From: Sphingomonas sp.
GTDB lineage: Bacteria; Pseudomonadota; Alphaproteobacteria; Sphingomonadales; Sphingomonadaceae
Direction: 5' to 3'
Length of the DNA: 48,248 bases
Assembly: GCF_013816785.1 (NCBI RefSeq)
Contig: NZ_JACDDV010000010.1
Span: 1-48,248 of the forward strand
The notes under the pieces were generated by a model. The model saw only the letters and a list, made by a program, of their open reading frames with translations, was not told the DNA's origin and did not search any database. Shown in pieces: positions 32,489 through 40,697 of this stretch; the stretch's first letter is position 1; the number at the start of each line of letters is the position of its first letter. Made by a program: the position numbers and the translations under genes.

Positions 32489-34822
32489 ATGAACAAGCTT
32501 CTAATGTCGAGCAGCGGATGCGCGCTGATGCTGGCGCTGTCGGCGTGCGGCGGTGGCGGCGGTGGCGGTGGAGCGGCGCCGACGCCTCCTCCCCCCTCGA
32601 CGCCTACGCCCACACCCACGCCTCCTCCCCCCTCGACGCCTACGCCCACACCCACGCCTACTCCCACCCCTACGCCTAGCAGCTTTAACACGGCTGAATA
32701 TCAGCGCTCGAACGGCGCCATCAGCTCGGGCGCCGTCACCGCGTGGCAGAGCGGCGCGACCGGCGCCGGGGTCAAGCTGGCGGTGGTCGACAGCGGCATC
32801 AACCCGGCGCTGCCCGAATTCGCCGGCCGGATCGACCCTGCCAGCGGCGATGTTGCTGGATCTCGCGGGCTCGGCGATGACGATGGCCACGGCACGGCTG
32901 TTACCGCCACCGCGGTCGCGGCGCGCAACGACGCCCAGAACGTTGGCGTGGCGTTCGATGCCACGATTCTCTCGTTCCGCGCCGATTCGCCGGGGAGCTG
33001 CGCAGATACGGTTAAGGAAGGCTGCGAATTCTTCGACGGCGCGATTTCCCAAGGCGTCGATGCCGCGCGCATCGCCGGCGCCAAAGTCATCAACCTGTCG
33101 CTCGGCGGGTCCGCTCCGGGAAGCCAACTGTTGCTTGCGATGCAGCGCGCGGTCAACGCTGGGATCATCCTGGTCATTTCGGCCGGCAACGACGGCGAGG
33201 ATGCAGCCAAGAGCGGGAATGCCGATCCCTTCGCCCTGGTCCCGGCGCAACAATTTCCGGGCCAAGTGATCATCGCCGGGTCGGTCGGCGTTCCGATCGA
33301 CCCGGCAAACCCGTCCGCTGGAACGGATATCAACCAGCTCTCGATATTTTCCAACAAGGCGGGACAGGGGCAGAACTGGTATCTGACTGCTCTCGGCTAT
33401 CGCGTGCGGACGATCGACCACACCGGCGTCGGTTACCTTTATTCGGGGACTAGTTTTTCAGCACCGATTATCTCAGGTGCGGTCGCGCTGGTCGCGCAGG
33501 CTTTTCCCAATCTCACCGCGGCGCAGATCGTCGATCTGCTGTTTCGCACTGCCGACGACCTTGGTGCGCCGGGCGACGATGCGGTGTTCGGCCAAGGCCG
33601 GCTCAACATTACGCGCGCCTTCCAGCCCGTGGGCACCACCAGCCTAGCCGGGACCGCGGTGGCGGTGACCGACGCAAGCGTTTCGAGCGGACTGCCCGAA
33701 GCGGCCGGCGACGGCGGCACCCAGGGCGGCCTCGGCGCGATCATCCTCGATGGCTATAGTCGGGCCTTTGCGATCGACCTCGCCCGCGGCCTTCACCAAG
33801 CACAAGCCCGCAAACCGCTCGAACGCGCGCTCGGCGGCCATGTCCGCGCTTCATCGGTCGAGGCCGGCCCGCTGTCGATTGCGCTGACCGTCGCCCAGCG
33901 GCCCGGCACGCCAGGCGTGTTCGACGTCGCCCGCTTCGGCATCGGACCCGAAGACGCGCGCCGCTCCCGGCTTGTCGCCGGGTCGGCGATCGCCCGTCTC
34001 GATGTCAAGACCAAGGCTGCGTTCGGTTTCTCGACCGGGGCCAAAGCGATTGAACGGCAATTGACCGGGGCCCAGCCCGGCGCCTTCCTCATCGCGCGCG
34101 ACATCAGCGGCGATCCGGGTTTCCAGGCGCGGCACGGCTCAAGCGTGGCGCTGCGCCGCGACCTCGGATTTGCCGGGCTGACCGTCGCCACCGAGCAAGG
34201 GAGCGTGTGGCGCGATATCAGGACCAACGCGGCCGACGATCCCTATCGCTGGACCGGCCTGACGCTCGATCGCCAGTTCGGACAGCGGACATGGATTTCG
34301 GCCGGAATCAGTCGCCTCCAGGAAAAGCGCACTCTGCTGGGCGGCAGATTGGGCGAAGTGTTCGGCGACTCGGGGTCGAGTAGCCTGTTCCTCGATCTCG
34401 AAGCCAAGCGCGAGCTTGGTGCGGGGTGGTCGGCGACGCTCGCCGGCCGGCGCGGCTGGACCAGTTTTTCGGGCGGCAGCTTCCGCAGCGGCGCCTATGC
34501 CTTCGACCTGGCCAAGCTTGGCGTGCTCGGCGTTAGCGACCGCTTCGGCCTGCGTCTATCGCAGCCGCTGCGGATCGCGCAGGGCGGCATCGCGACCCTG
34601 CTGCCGACCTCCTATGATTATGCGACGACAAGCGAGACGAATACATTGTCGCGGCTGAGTTTCACGCCGTCGGGGCGCGAAATCGATGCCGAGGCGAGCT
34701 ATTCGGCGCTGCTCGGTCGCGGCTGGATCGGCGGCAACCTGTTTATGCGGCGTCAGCCGGGGCACATTGCCGACGCCAATGCCGACATCGGCGCGGCGAT
34801 CCGCTACAACCTGGACTTCTAG
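32489..34822 (+). CDS. Subtilisin-like (S8) protease with lipobox and beta-barrel-like C terminus
   Basis: 777 residues. The N terminus ends in lipobox LSAC (Cys20), then eight glycines (21-28) and a Pro/Thr/Ser-rich linker to about residue 63. The S8 domain (about 75-375) has the catalytic triad Asp101 (VVDSGI), His134 (DGHGTAV) and Ser322 (SGTSFSAP). A linker region follows, then from about residue 570 to the end a segment of alternating aromatic and polar strands finishing AIRYNLDF, with a terminal Phe as in outer-membrane barrels. This resembles autotransporter proteases in layout, but the classical Sec signal is replaced by a lipoprotein-type one. The product is probably surface-linked. 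Confidence 0.85.
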   Translation: MNKLLMSSSGCALMLALSACGGGGGGGGAAPTPPPPSTPTPTPTPPPPSTPTPTPTPTPTPTPSSFNTAEYQRSNGAISSGAVTAWQSGATGAGVKLAVVDSGINPALPEFAGRIDPASGDVAGSRGLGDDDGHGTAVTATAVAARNDAQNVGVAFDATILSFRADSPGSCADTVKEGCEFFDGAISQGVDAARIAGAKVINLSLGGSAPGSQLLLAMQRAVNAGIILVISAGNDGEDAAKSGNADPFALVPAQQFPGQVIIAGSVGVPIDPANPSAGTDINQLSIFSNKAGQGQNWYLTALGYRVRTIDHTGVGYLYSGTSFSAPIISGAVALVAQAFPNLTAAQIVDLLFRTADDLGAPGDDAVFGQGRLNITRAFQPVGTTSLAGTAVAVTDASVSSGLPEAAGDGGTQGGLGAIILDGYSRAFAIDLARGLHQAQARKPLERALGGHVRASSVEAGPLSIALTVAQRPGTPGVFDVARFGIGPEDARRSRLVAGSAIARLDVKTKAAFGFSTGAKAIERQLTGAQPGAFLIARDISGDPGFQARHGSSVALRRDLGFAGLTVATEQGSVWRDIRTNAADDPYRWTGLTLDRQFGQRTWISAGISRLQEKRTLLGGRLGEVFGDSGSSSLFLDLEAKRELGAGWSATLAGRRGWTSFSGGSFRSGAYAFDLAKLGVLGVSDRFGLRLSQPLRIAQGGIATLLPTSYDYATTSETNTLSRLSFTPSGREIDAEASYSALLGRGWIGGNLFMRRQPGHIADANADIGAAIRYNLDF
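32582..32677 (+). repeat. 36-bp tandem duplication coding the Pro-Thr linker
   Basis: The block at 32582-32617 is repeated exactly at 32618-32653 and is followed by degenerate shorter copies to about 32677. Each unit codes for 12 residues (TPPPPSTPTPTP pattern), so copy-number change would keep the frame and only alter linker length. Confidence 0.85.
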
Positions 34823-34861
34823 AAACTGATCGACTGATGAGAAAGCACTGAGGGCTTCCGG

Positions 34862-35227
34862 CTAGACGGTGAAGCTCTCACCGCAGCCGCAGGCGCCCTT
34901 GGCGTTGGGGTTTTCGAACGTGAAGCCCGCCGCGAAATCATCCTCGCGCCAGTCCATCACGCTGCCGATCAGGTAAAGGATCGATCCACCGTCGACGTAA
35001 AAGGTGCCGCCCGGGGTTTGGATTTTCTCATCGAGGCCGACTTCCTCGGTGACATAGTCGACCGAGTAGGCAAGCCCTGAGCAGCCGCGGCGCGGGGTCG
35101 ATAGCTTTACGCCGATTGCATCGGCCGGAGCGCGCGCCATCAGGTCGGCGATGCGCTGCTCGGCGGCCGGGGTGAGGGTGATCGCCGCCGGGCGAGCGCG
35201 AGGTGCGGTGCGGGTAGGCGCGTTCAT
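34862..35227 (-). CDS. sufA: Fe-S assembly A-type carrier (SufA/IscA family)
   Basis: 121 residues. The HesB/IscA core has PAAEQRIADLM, LSTPRRGCSGLAYSVDYV and the C-terminal GACGCGESFTV, giving the three conserved cysteines (C and CxC) that bind iron or a cluster before transfer to apoproteins. The ATG at 35227 overlaps the DUF59 gene stop by ATGA; a frame to 35290 would overlap that gene and was rejected. It is the last gene of the suf operon read from 40630. The N-terminal 20 residues are extended and basic. Confidence 0.9.
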   Translation of the reverse strand: MNAPTRTAPRARPAAITLTPAAEQRIADLMARAPADAIGVKLSTPRRGCSGLAYSVDYVTEEVGLDEKIQTPGGTFYVDGGSILYLIGSVMDWREDDFAAGFTFENPNAKGACGCGESFTV

Positions 35228-35685
35228 AGCATCCCCAATTCCAGGCGCGCTTCGTCGCTCATCTTGCTGGGATCCCAGGGCGGATCCCACACCAGCTTGA
35301 CCTCGGCGTCGCGGATTCCGGGGACCGACAGCACGCGCATCTCGACCTCGCCCGGCATCGATTCGGCGACCGGGCAGTTGGGCGTGGTCAAAGTCATGGT
35401 GACGATCGCGTCGCCGTCCTCGTCCACCGCCACGTCGTAGATCAAGCCGAGCTCATAGATATCGACCGGAATTTCGGGATCGTAGATCGATTTGAGCGCC
35501 TCAATCACGGCTTCTTGTAGTTCGCCCCCGGGCGCGGTTGGATCGAGCGGCGGCTTCTCCTCGGCTAGGAAGCCGGCGAGATAGTCGCGCTTGCGCTCGA
35601 AGTCGGGCGTGACGCGCGCGCGCGGCGGCGTGTCGACCGCTTCGACTTCCTCAACTTCGATCTTCTTTTCCTCGCCCATCGTCAT
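35224..35685 (-). CDS. DUF59/MIP18-type SUF assembly protein (SufT-like)
   Basis: 153 residues. The conserved block IYDPEIPVDIYELGLIYDV, then TLTTPNCPVAESMPGEVE and KLVWDPPWDPSKMS is typical of the MIP18/PaaD family, including SufT, which aids Fe-S cluster delivery. A 50-residue acidic N-terminal extension precedes it. The cysteine in PNCP is the functional residue of the family. An ATG at 35679 is an alternative start. It overlaps sufS and sufA by four bases each, placing it firmly in the suf operon. Confidence 0.88.
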   Translation of the reverse strand: MTMGEEKKIEVEEVEAVDTPPRARVTPDFERKRDYLAGFLAEEKPPLDPTAPGGELQEAVIEALKSIYDPEIPVDIYELGLIYDVAVDEDGDAIVTMTLTTPNCPVAESMPGEVEMRVLSVPGIRDAEVKLVWDPPWDPSKMSDEARLELGML

Positions 35686-36872
35686 CCGAAAATCCGTTTC
35701 ACCTTATCGAGGCCGCGCACCAGTGCCTCAATGTCCGAGCTGTCGCTGTGCGCCGCGAAGCTGGCCCGCGCGGTCGCTACAACGCCGAGGCGCTCCATCA
35801 AAGGCTGCGCGCAATGATGGCCGGCGCGCACGGCGACGCTTTCGTCATCCAATATGGTGCCGATGTCGTGCGGATGCACCCCGTCGAGCGCGAAACTGAC
35901 GATACCGGCGCTGTCCTCCGGGCCGAACAAAGTTATTCCGTCGATCTCGCGCAGCGCGTCACGGCACTCGGTGACCAGTGAGCTTTCGTGGGCGTGAAGC
36001 GCATCGAGGCCTATTGCTTGCGTCCAATCGATGGCCGCGTGAAGGCCGATCGCGCCGACAATGTGCGGCGTGCCCGCTTCGAACCGCGCGGGCGCGGGAA
36101 GGTAGGTTGTCTTCTCGAAGGTCACGCGGTCGATCATCGCCCCGCCGCCCTGCCACGGCGGCATCGCGTCGAGCAGCCCGGCCCGGCCCCATAGAGCGCC
36201 GATGCCGGTCGGGCCGTAGAGCTTGTGGCCGGAGAACGCGTAATAGTCGCAGTTGATGCTGCCGACGTCGACCGGCAGCCGCGGCACGGCCTGGCAGCCG
36301 TCGAGCAGCAGCTTCGCGCCAACACCGTGGGCGATCTCAGCCGCGCGTTTCGCGTCGAGGATCGATCCGAGCACGTTCGACACATGCGCGAAGGCGACGA
36401 TGGCATGATCTTCGCTCGCCATGCGCTCGGCGGCGTCGAGGTCGATCTGGCCGTAGTGAGTGAGCGGAACAACGTCGATCTCGTAGCCGGCGATCTGCCA
36501 CGGAACGATGTTCGAATGGTGCTCGAGCGCCGACAGCAGGACACGGCTGCGGCCGCCTTTCGGATGGCGCTGCGCGACGAGGTTGATCGCCTCGGTCGCC
36601 CCTCGCGTGAAGACGATTTCACTCTCCGCCCCTCCAATCAGCGCGGCGGTCGCGGCGCGGGCGGCTTCAAAGCTTTGCGTCATGCTCGCCGAGCGTTCGT
36701 ACACGCCGCGATGCACCGTGGCATAATCGCGGCCATAGGCATTGGCGATGGCGTCGATCACCGCCTGCGGCTTCTGCGCGGTGGCCGCGGAGTCGAGATA
36801 ATGCCAGCCGGCGATGGCGGGGAATTGGTCGCGCACGGCCAGCGCCGATTTAATGGGCGTCGCAATGTTCAT
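35682..36872 (-). CDS. sufS: Cysteine desulfurase SufS
   Basis: 396-residue PLP enzyme taking sulfur from cysteine for Fe-S clusters. LDSAATAQKPQAVIDA opens the fold, FSGHKLYGPTGIGALWG has the PLP lysine (in GHK), and RAGHHCAQPLMERLGV carries the active-site cysteine in the group II (SufS) form. It overlaps sufD (ATGA) and the DUF59 gene. No separate SufE or SufU gene is seen in this operon, so the sulfur relay partner must lie elsewhere. Confidence 0.95.
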   Translation of the reverse strand: MNIATPIKSALAVRDQFPAIAGWHYLDSAATAQKPQAVIDAIANAYGRDYATVHRGVYERSASMTQSFEAARAATAALIGGAESEIVFTRGATEAINLVAQRHPKGGRSRVLLSALEHHSNIVPWQIAGYEIDVVPLTHYGQIDLDAAERMASEDHAIVAFAHVSNVLGSILDAKRAAEIAHGVGAKLLLDGCQAVPRLPVDVGSINCDYYAFSGHKLYGPTGIGALWGRAGLLDAMPPWQGGGAMIDRVTFEKTTYLPAPARFEAGTPHIVGAIGLHAAIDWTQAIGLDALHAHESSLVTECRDALREIDGITLFGPEDSAGIVSFALDGVHPHDIGTILDDESVAVRAGHHCAQPLMERLGVVATARASFAAHSDSSDIEALVRGLDKVKRIFG

Positions 36873-37603
36873 GCGATGGCCCTCAATGCGGCGCGCGCCA
36901 ACTCGGCAATTTCCTCACCGCCGTCCGCATCGTCCCACAATCCGCCAACGAAACCTTCGAGCAGCAACGCCCGGGCGCTCGCCGGGTCGAGACCGCGCGC
37001 GGCGGCATAGAAGAGTTGCTCGCGATCCAATTCGCCGACCGTCGCGCCGTGCGCGCATTTGACATCGTCGGCGTAAATTTCGAGCTCGGGCTTGGCGTTG
37101 GCGGTCGCCCCGCGATCGAGCAGCATCGCCTTGATCGATTGGATGCTGTCGGTCTGCTGCGCGCCGCGCGCCACTGCAACTTTGCCTAGGTAGGAGCCGG
37201 TCGCCTTGCCACCGAGCACGCTGCGCACGGTTTGCGAGGAGGTTGCCGATGGTTCGAGGTGGCGGACGATAGTGACGATTTCGAGCGTCGAACTGCCGCC
37301 GCCGATGTTGGCGGCGTGGAACGAAAAGTCGGCGCCTAGGTGGAGCGAAACATCGAGTTCGATGCGGCCATAACGCGCCGCGGTGTTTAGCGCGAAAATG
37401 CTTGCCGACGCCCCCGCTCGAAGCGTCATTTCGACGCGGCGGATTTGAACCTCTTCATCGCCCGGCATCCAGACTTGCTGCACCTTTTGCTGCGCAGCAA
37501 TGTCGATACGCTCGGGCGTGGCGAGGTCACGCCAAACCTCGCCAAGCGCGACGATATCGGCGTATCGATACGCTTCCAGCTTGCGGGTCGGGAGTGCGGT
37601 CAT
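36869..37603 (-). CDS. sufD: Short SufD, Fe-S scaffold subunit
   Basis: 244 residues, against about 420 in E. coli SufD. LPTRKLEAYRYADI at the start and the C-terminal KCAHGATVGELDREQLFYAAARGLDPASARALLLEGF are SufB/SufD signatures, with the conserved Cys and His of the SufBCD scaffold. The N-terminal helical portion seems shortened rather than lost by frameshift, since start and core are continuous. SufD forms SufBC2D with SufB and SufC. A palindromic repeat separates it from sufC upstream. Confidence 0.9.
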   Translation of the reverse strand: MTALPTRKLEAYRYADIVALGEVWRDLATPERIDIAAQQKVQQVWMPGDEEVQIRRVEMTLRAGASASIFALNTAARYGRIELDVSLHLGADFSFHAANIGGGSSTLEIVTIVRHLEPSATSSQTVRSVLGGKATGSYLGKVAVARGAQQTDSIQSIKAMLLDRGATANAKPELEIYADDVKCAHGATVGELDREQLFYAAARGLDPASARALLLEGFVGGLWDDADGGEEIAELARAALRAIA

Positions 37604-37604
37604 G

Positions 37605-37725
37605 CCCCTCTCCCCTTGCGGCAGAGGGAGGGGCCCGCGCCGCAGGCGTGGGAGGGTGAGGGCCGTGCAGCCCCCTCACCCCGCTCGGCTTCGCCGAGTC
37701 GCCCTCTCCCGCGAGGGGCGAGGGG
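37605..37725. repeat. Intergenic palindromic repeat inside the suf operon
   Basis: The gap between sufC stop and sufD start holds two roughly 55-base arms (37605-37662 and 37672-37725) that are imperfect inverted copies: the left begins CCCCTCTCCCC and ends GGGTGAGGG, the right begins CCCTCACCCC and ends GCGAGGGGCGAGGGG. Smaller stems occur within, including a perfect CTCGGC-TTC-GCCGAG (37684-37698). It resembles dispersed REP-like elements of GC-rich proteobacteria and could stabilise or attenuate the transcript. Confidence 0.8.
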
Positions 37726-37739
37726 TTGGATCAAGCGCC

Positions 37740-38498
37740 TCACGCCGCCGCCTCCACATATCCCTCACGCTCGAGCTCATGCGCCAGTTCGGGCCCGCCG
37801 CTCCGCGTAATCTTGCCGCGGTCAAGGACGTGCACGCGGTCAGGCGTCACATAATCGAGCAGGCGCTGGTAATGGGTGATCAACAGCACCGACTTGTCGG
37901 GCGCGCGCATGATCGAGTTGATCCCCGCGCCGACCGCTTTCAATGCGTCGATGTCGAGCCCGCTGTCGGTCTCGTCGAGGATTGCAAGGCGCGGCGCCAT
38001 GATGCCCATCTGGACCATCTCGGCGCGCTTCTTCTCGCCGCCCGAAAAACCGACGTTGACCGGGCGCTTGAGCATTTCAGCGTCCATCCCCATCGTCGCC
38101 GCCTGGGCCTTGGCGAGGCGGATGAACTCGGCGCCGCTGAGGTCGGCTTCACCACGAGAGCGCCGCTGCGAATTCAAGCTCTCGCGCAGGAACTGCAAAT
38201 AGGACACGCCGGGGATTTCGACCGGGTACTGGAAGCCGAGGAACATCCCCGCGGCGGCGCGCTCGTGCGGTTCCATCGCGAGCAGGTCGCCGCCGTCATA
38301 GGTCACCGAACCTTCGGTCACCCCATACCCCGGCCGCCCGCCAAGCACATAGGCGAGCGTCGACTTCCCCGCCCCGTTCGGCCCCATGATCGCATGGATT
38401 TCGCCGGTCGGAACGGTCAGCGTCAGCCCGTTGAGGATCGCCTTGCCGGCGACGGTCGCGTGAAGGTTTTCAATTCGAAGCATTGGTTTGGCGCTCAT
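37740..38498 (-). CDS. sufC: Fe-S assembly ATPase SufC
   Basis: 252-residue ABC-type ATPase of the SufBC2D scaffold. Walker A GPNGAGKSTL, the SufC-specific FQYPVEIPGV, signature FSGGEKKRAEM, Walker B LAILDETDSGLD and the H-loop LLITHYQRLL are all intact. The ATG at 38498 has GGTAAGA just upstream; a second ATG at 38483 is possible. Either start overlaps the end of the small membrane protein gene. The 136-base repeat region follows before sufD. Confidence 0.95.
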   Translation of the reverse strand: MSAKPMLRIENLHATVAGKAILNGLTLTVPTGEIHAIMGPNGAGKSTLAYVLGGRPGYGVTEGSVTYDGGDLLAMEPHERAAAGMFLGFQYPVEIPGVSYLQFLRESLNSQRRSRGEADLSGAEFIRLAKAQAATMGMDAEMLKRPVNVGFSGGEKKRAEMVQMGIMAPRLAILDETDSGLDIDALKAVGAGINSIMRAPDKSVLLITHYQRLLDYVTPDRVHVLDRGKITRSGGPELAHELEREGYVEAAA

Positions 38499-38745
38499 TC
38501 TTACCGAACCGTCGGCTTGAAAGCAGCGCCCACGGCAGCATTGTAATGGGCGCGAGCAGCAGACCGATGATGACAAGCCACAACACCAATCCAACGAGCC
38601 ATAGCGGTCCATCGTCGGGCATTGGCGGTGGATCAGGGAGTGAGAGCAAAGGTTTCCCGTTGAACCCCATGGTAAACCACCAAAAGGCCGGCGCGGCAAT
38701 CATCCAGATGCCGCAGCTAATTTTATACCAATTGGGTAGTTTCAT
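38470..38745 (-). CDS. Small two-helix membrane protein within the suf operon
   Basis: 91 residues with two hydrophobic segments (about 12-27 and 48-74) joined by a Pro-rich loop [11 protein letters not shown], then a polar tail. I do not recognise the family. It starts inside the sufB stop region (ATG overlaps the stop by four bases) and runs 29 bases into sufC, so it is translated with the operon. Base use is slightly less GC-rich than its neighbours. Function unknown. Confidence 0.7.
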   Translation of the reverse strand: MKLPNWYKISCGIWMIAAPAFWWFTMGFNGKPLLSLPDPPPMPDDGPLWLVGLVLWLVIIGLLLAPITMLPWALLSSRRFGKNERQTNASN

Positions 38746-40229
38746 CCAACGCTCCCCTCTAGGCTAATCCCCAGCAGCTTCTGCGCCTCGACCGCGAATT
38801 CCATTGGCAGCTGTTTTAACACCTCGCGGGCGAAGCCGTTGACGATCAGGGCCACCGCGCTTTCGGGGTCGAGGCCGCGCATCTGGGCGTAGAAGAGTTG
38901 GTCGTCGCTGATCTTGCTGGTGGTCGCCTCATGCTCGATCTGCGCGGTCGGGTTCTTGACTTCGATATAGGGCACGGTGTGCGCGCCGCTTTCGCTGCCA
39001 AGCAGCAATGAATCGCATTGGGTAAAATTGCGGACGTTTTCGGCCCCCGCGAGAACCTTCACCAGCCCGCGATACGTGTTGTTCGAACGGCCCGCACTGA
39101 TCCCCTTCGAGACGATCGTCGAGCGGGTGTTGGCGCCGATGTGGACCATCTTGGTCCCGGTGTCGGCCTGCTGGCGGTTGTTGGTCAGCGCGACCGAATA
39201 GAATTCGCCGACGCTGCCCTCGCCCTTCAAAATACACGACGGATATTTCCAGGTGATGGCGCTGCCGGTTTCGACCTGAGTCCAGCTGACCTTTGACCGC
39301 GCGCCGGAGCACAAAGCGCGCTTGGTGACAAAGTTGAAGATGCCGCCCTTGCCTTCGGCGTCGCCCGGGTACCAGTTCTGGACGGTCGAATATTTGACCT
39401 CGGCATCCTCGTGCGCGAAAATCTCGACCACCGCGGCGTGGAGCTGGTTTTCGTCGCGCATCGGCGCGGTGCAGCCTTCGAGATAGCTGACGTAGCTGCC
39501 CTTTTCGGCGACGATCAACGTGCGTTCGAATTGTCCCGTATTTTCGGCGTTGATCCGGAAATAGGTCGACAACTCCATCGGGCAGCGCACGCCCTCGGGC
39601 ACCAGCACGAAGGTGCCGTCGCTGAACACCGCGGCGTTCAAACAAGCGAAGACATTGTCGCGCTGCGGGACGACCGAGCCGAGGTATTTTTTGATCAGCT
39701 CCGGATACTGCTGAATCGCCTCGGAAATGCTCAGGAAGATCACCCCTGCGCGCAACAATTCCTCGCGGAAGGTGGTCGCGACCGACACGCTGTCGAACAC
39801 CGCGTCGACCGCCACTTTCCGCGCGCCCTCGACCCCGGCGAGCACCTTCTGCTCCTCGATCGGGATGCCGAGTTTCTCGTAGACCCGCAGGATTTCGGGA
39901 TCGACCTCGTCGAGGCTGCCGAGCTTGGGCTTGGCCTTGGGCGCGGCGTAATAATAGCTATCCTGATAATCGATTGCCGGAATGTCGAGCTTGGCCCAGT
40001 CGACCTCTTCCATCGTCAGCCACGCGCGATACGCCTTCAAGCGCCACTCGAGCATCCACTCGGGCTCATTCTTCTTGGCCGAGATGAAGCGGACGGTGTC
40101 TTCGCTCAATCCTTTGGGCGCGAACTCCTGCTCGATGTCCGAGCTGAAGCCCCACTCATAGTCCTTGGCGATGGCCTCCTTGAACTGGGCATTTGGCGCC
40201 TGGGCGTTGGTGACGACTTGCTCGTTCAT
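38742..40229 (-). CDS. sufB: Fe-S scaffold subunit SufB
   Basis: 495 residues. [20 protein letters not shown] near the N terminus, [44 protein letters not shown] and the C-terminal [20 protein letters not shown] are SufB blocks. The cysteine-containing [11 protein letters not shown] and the Glu/His of the last block belong to the nascent-cluster site. It follows the Rrf2 regulator by an ATGA overlap, as is common in alphaproteobacterial suf operons. Upstream in-frame residues to 40757 are the regulator read in another frame. Confidence 0.96.
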   Translation of the reverse strand: MNEQVVTNAQAPNAQFKEAIAKDYEWGFSSDIEQEFAPKGLSEDTVRFISAKKNEPEWMLEWRLKAYRAWLTMEEVDWAKLDIPAIDYQDSYYYAAPKAKPKLGSLDEVDPEILRVYEKLGIPIEEQKVLAGVEGARKVAVDAVFDSVSVATTFREELLRAGVIFLSISEAIQQYPELIKKYLGSVVPQRDNVFACLNAAVFSDGTFVLVPEGVRCPMELSTYFRINAENTGQFERTLIVAEKGSYVSYLEGCTAPMRDENQLHAAVVEIFAHEDAEVKYSTVQNWYPGDAEGKGGIFNFVTKRALCSGARSKVSWTQVETGSAITWKYPSCILKGEGSVGEFYSVALTNNRQQADTGTKMVHIGANTRSTIVSKGISAGRSNNTYRGLVKVLAGAENVRNFTQCDSLLLGSESGAHTVPYIEVKNPTAQIEHEATTSKISDDQLFYAQMRGLDPESAVALIVNGFAREVLKQLPMEFAVEAQKLLGISLEGSVG

Positions 40230-40630
40230 GACGCCAGCTCCTGCAAGCTGACTGCGCCGAGCGCCCCGCGCACTTTTTCGCCGACGACCCCCATGTGCGG
40301 CTTGAGCCGGCAATGGGCATCGAGCGCGCAGTCGGACGGTTCGTCGGAGCCGCTGCACTGGGTCATGGCGATCGGTCCTTCGACCGCTTCGACGATGTCG
40401 GCCAGGCTGATGTCGCTCACAGGGCGGGCGAGCGCGTAGCCGCCCCCGGATCCGCGCGTCCCGACCAGCAGCCCCGCAGCGGCGAGGCGCTGCATCAGTT
40501 TTTGCGCGGTGGGGAGAGGAACGCCGGTCTCGTCGCTGAGCTCGGTTGCCGACAGGCGCGAGGCTGCTTCGCGGCGCGCGGCCGCGGTCATCATCACGAC
40601 CGCATAGTCGGCAAGGTGGGTGAGTCGCAT
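40226..40630 (-). CDS. Rrf2-family SUF regulator
   Basis: 134 residues. The winged-helix N terminus [18 protein letters not shown] and [28 protein letters not shown] are the Rrf2 pattern, with [12 protein letters not shown] as the wing. Three cysteines (92, 101, 107; C-x8-C-x5-C) can ligate a [2Fe-2S] cluster as in IscR and related SUF regulators. It is the first gene of the suf operon, so autoregulation is expected, and a 7-bp inverted repeat lies just before its start. Confidence 0.92.
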   Translation of the reverse strand: MRLTHLADYAVVMMTAAARREAASRLSATELSDETGVPLPTAQKLMQRLAAAGLLVGTRGSGGGYALARPVSDISLADIVEAVEGPIAMTQCSGSDEPSDCALDAHCRLKPHMGVVGEKVRGALGAVSLQELAS

Positions 40631-40632
40631 CG

Positions 40633-40655
40633 AATAGGAGCTTTCCAGTCCTATT
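40633..40655. promoter_or_regulatory. Inverted repeat upstream of the suf regulator
   Basis: AATAGGA and TCCTATT form a perfect 7-bp inverted repeat with a nine-base spacer, two bases upstream of the Rrf2 gene start. Its length and position suit a dimeric repressor acting at the suf operon promoter or leader. It also lies about 43 bases from the divergent pyrD start. Confidence 0.5.
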
Positions 40656-40697
40656 TAGGCGCTTGGCGGGAAAACCGCAACCGTCTAGGCGCGATCC

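Noticed and set aside
32582-32677. CRISPR-like direct repeats
   Set aside because: Two adjacent 36-base copies without spacers, in frame inside a protease gene and coding a Pro-Thr linker.
39411-40439. 342-codon plus-strand frame opposite sufB
   Set aside because: Complement of strongly conserved SufB sequence; no domain or start signal of its own.
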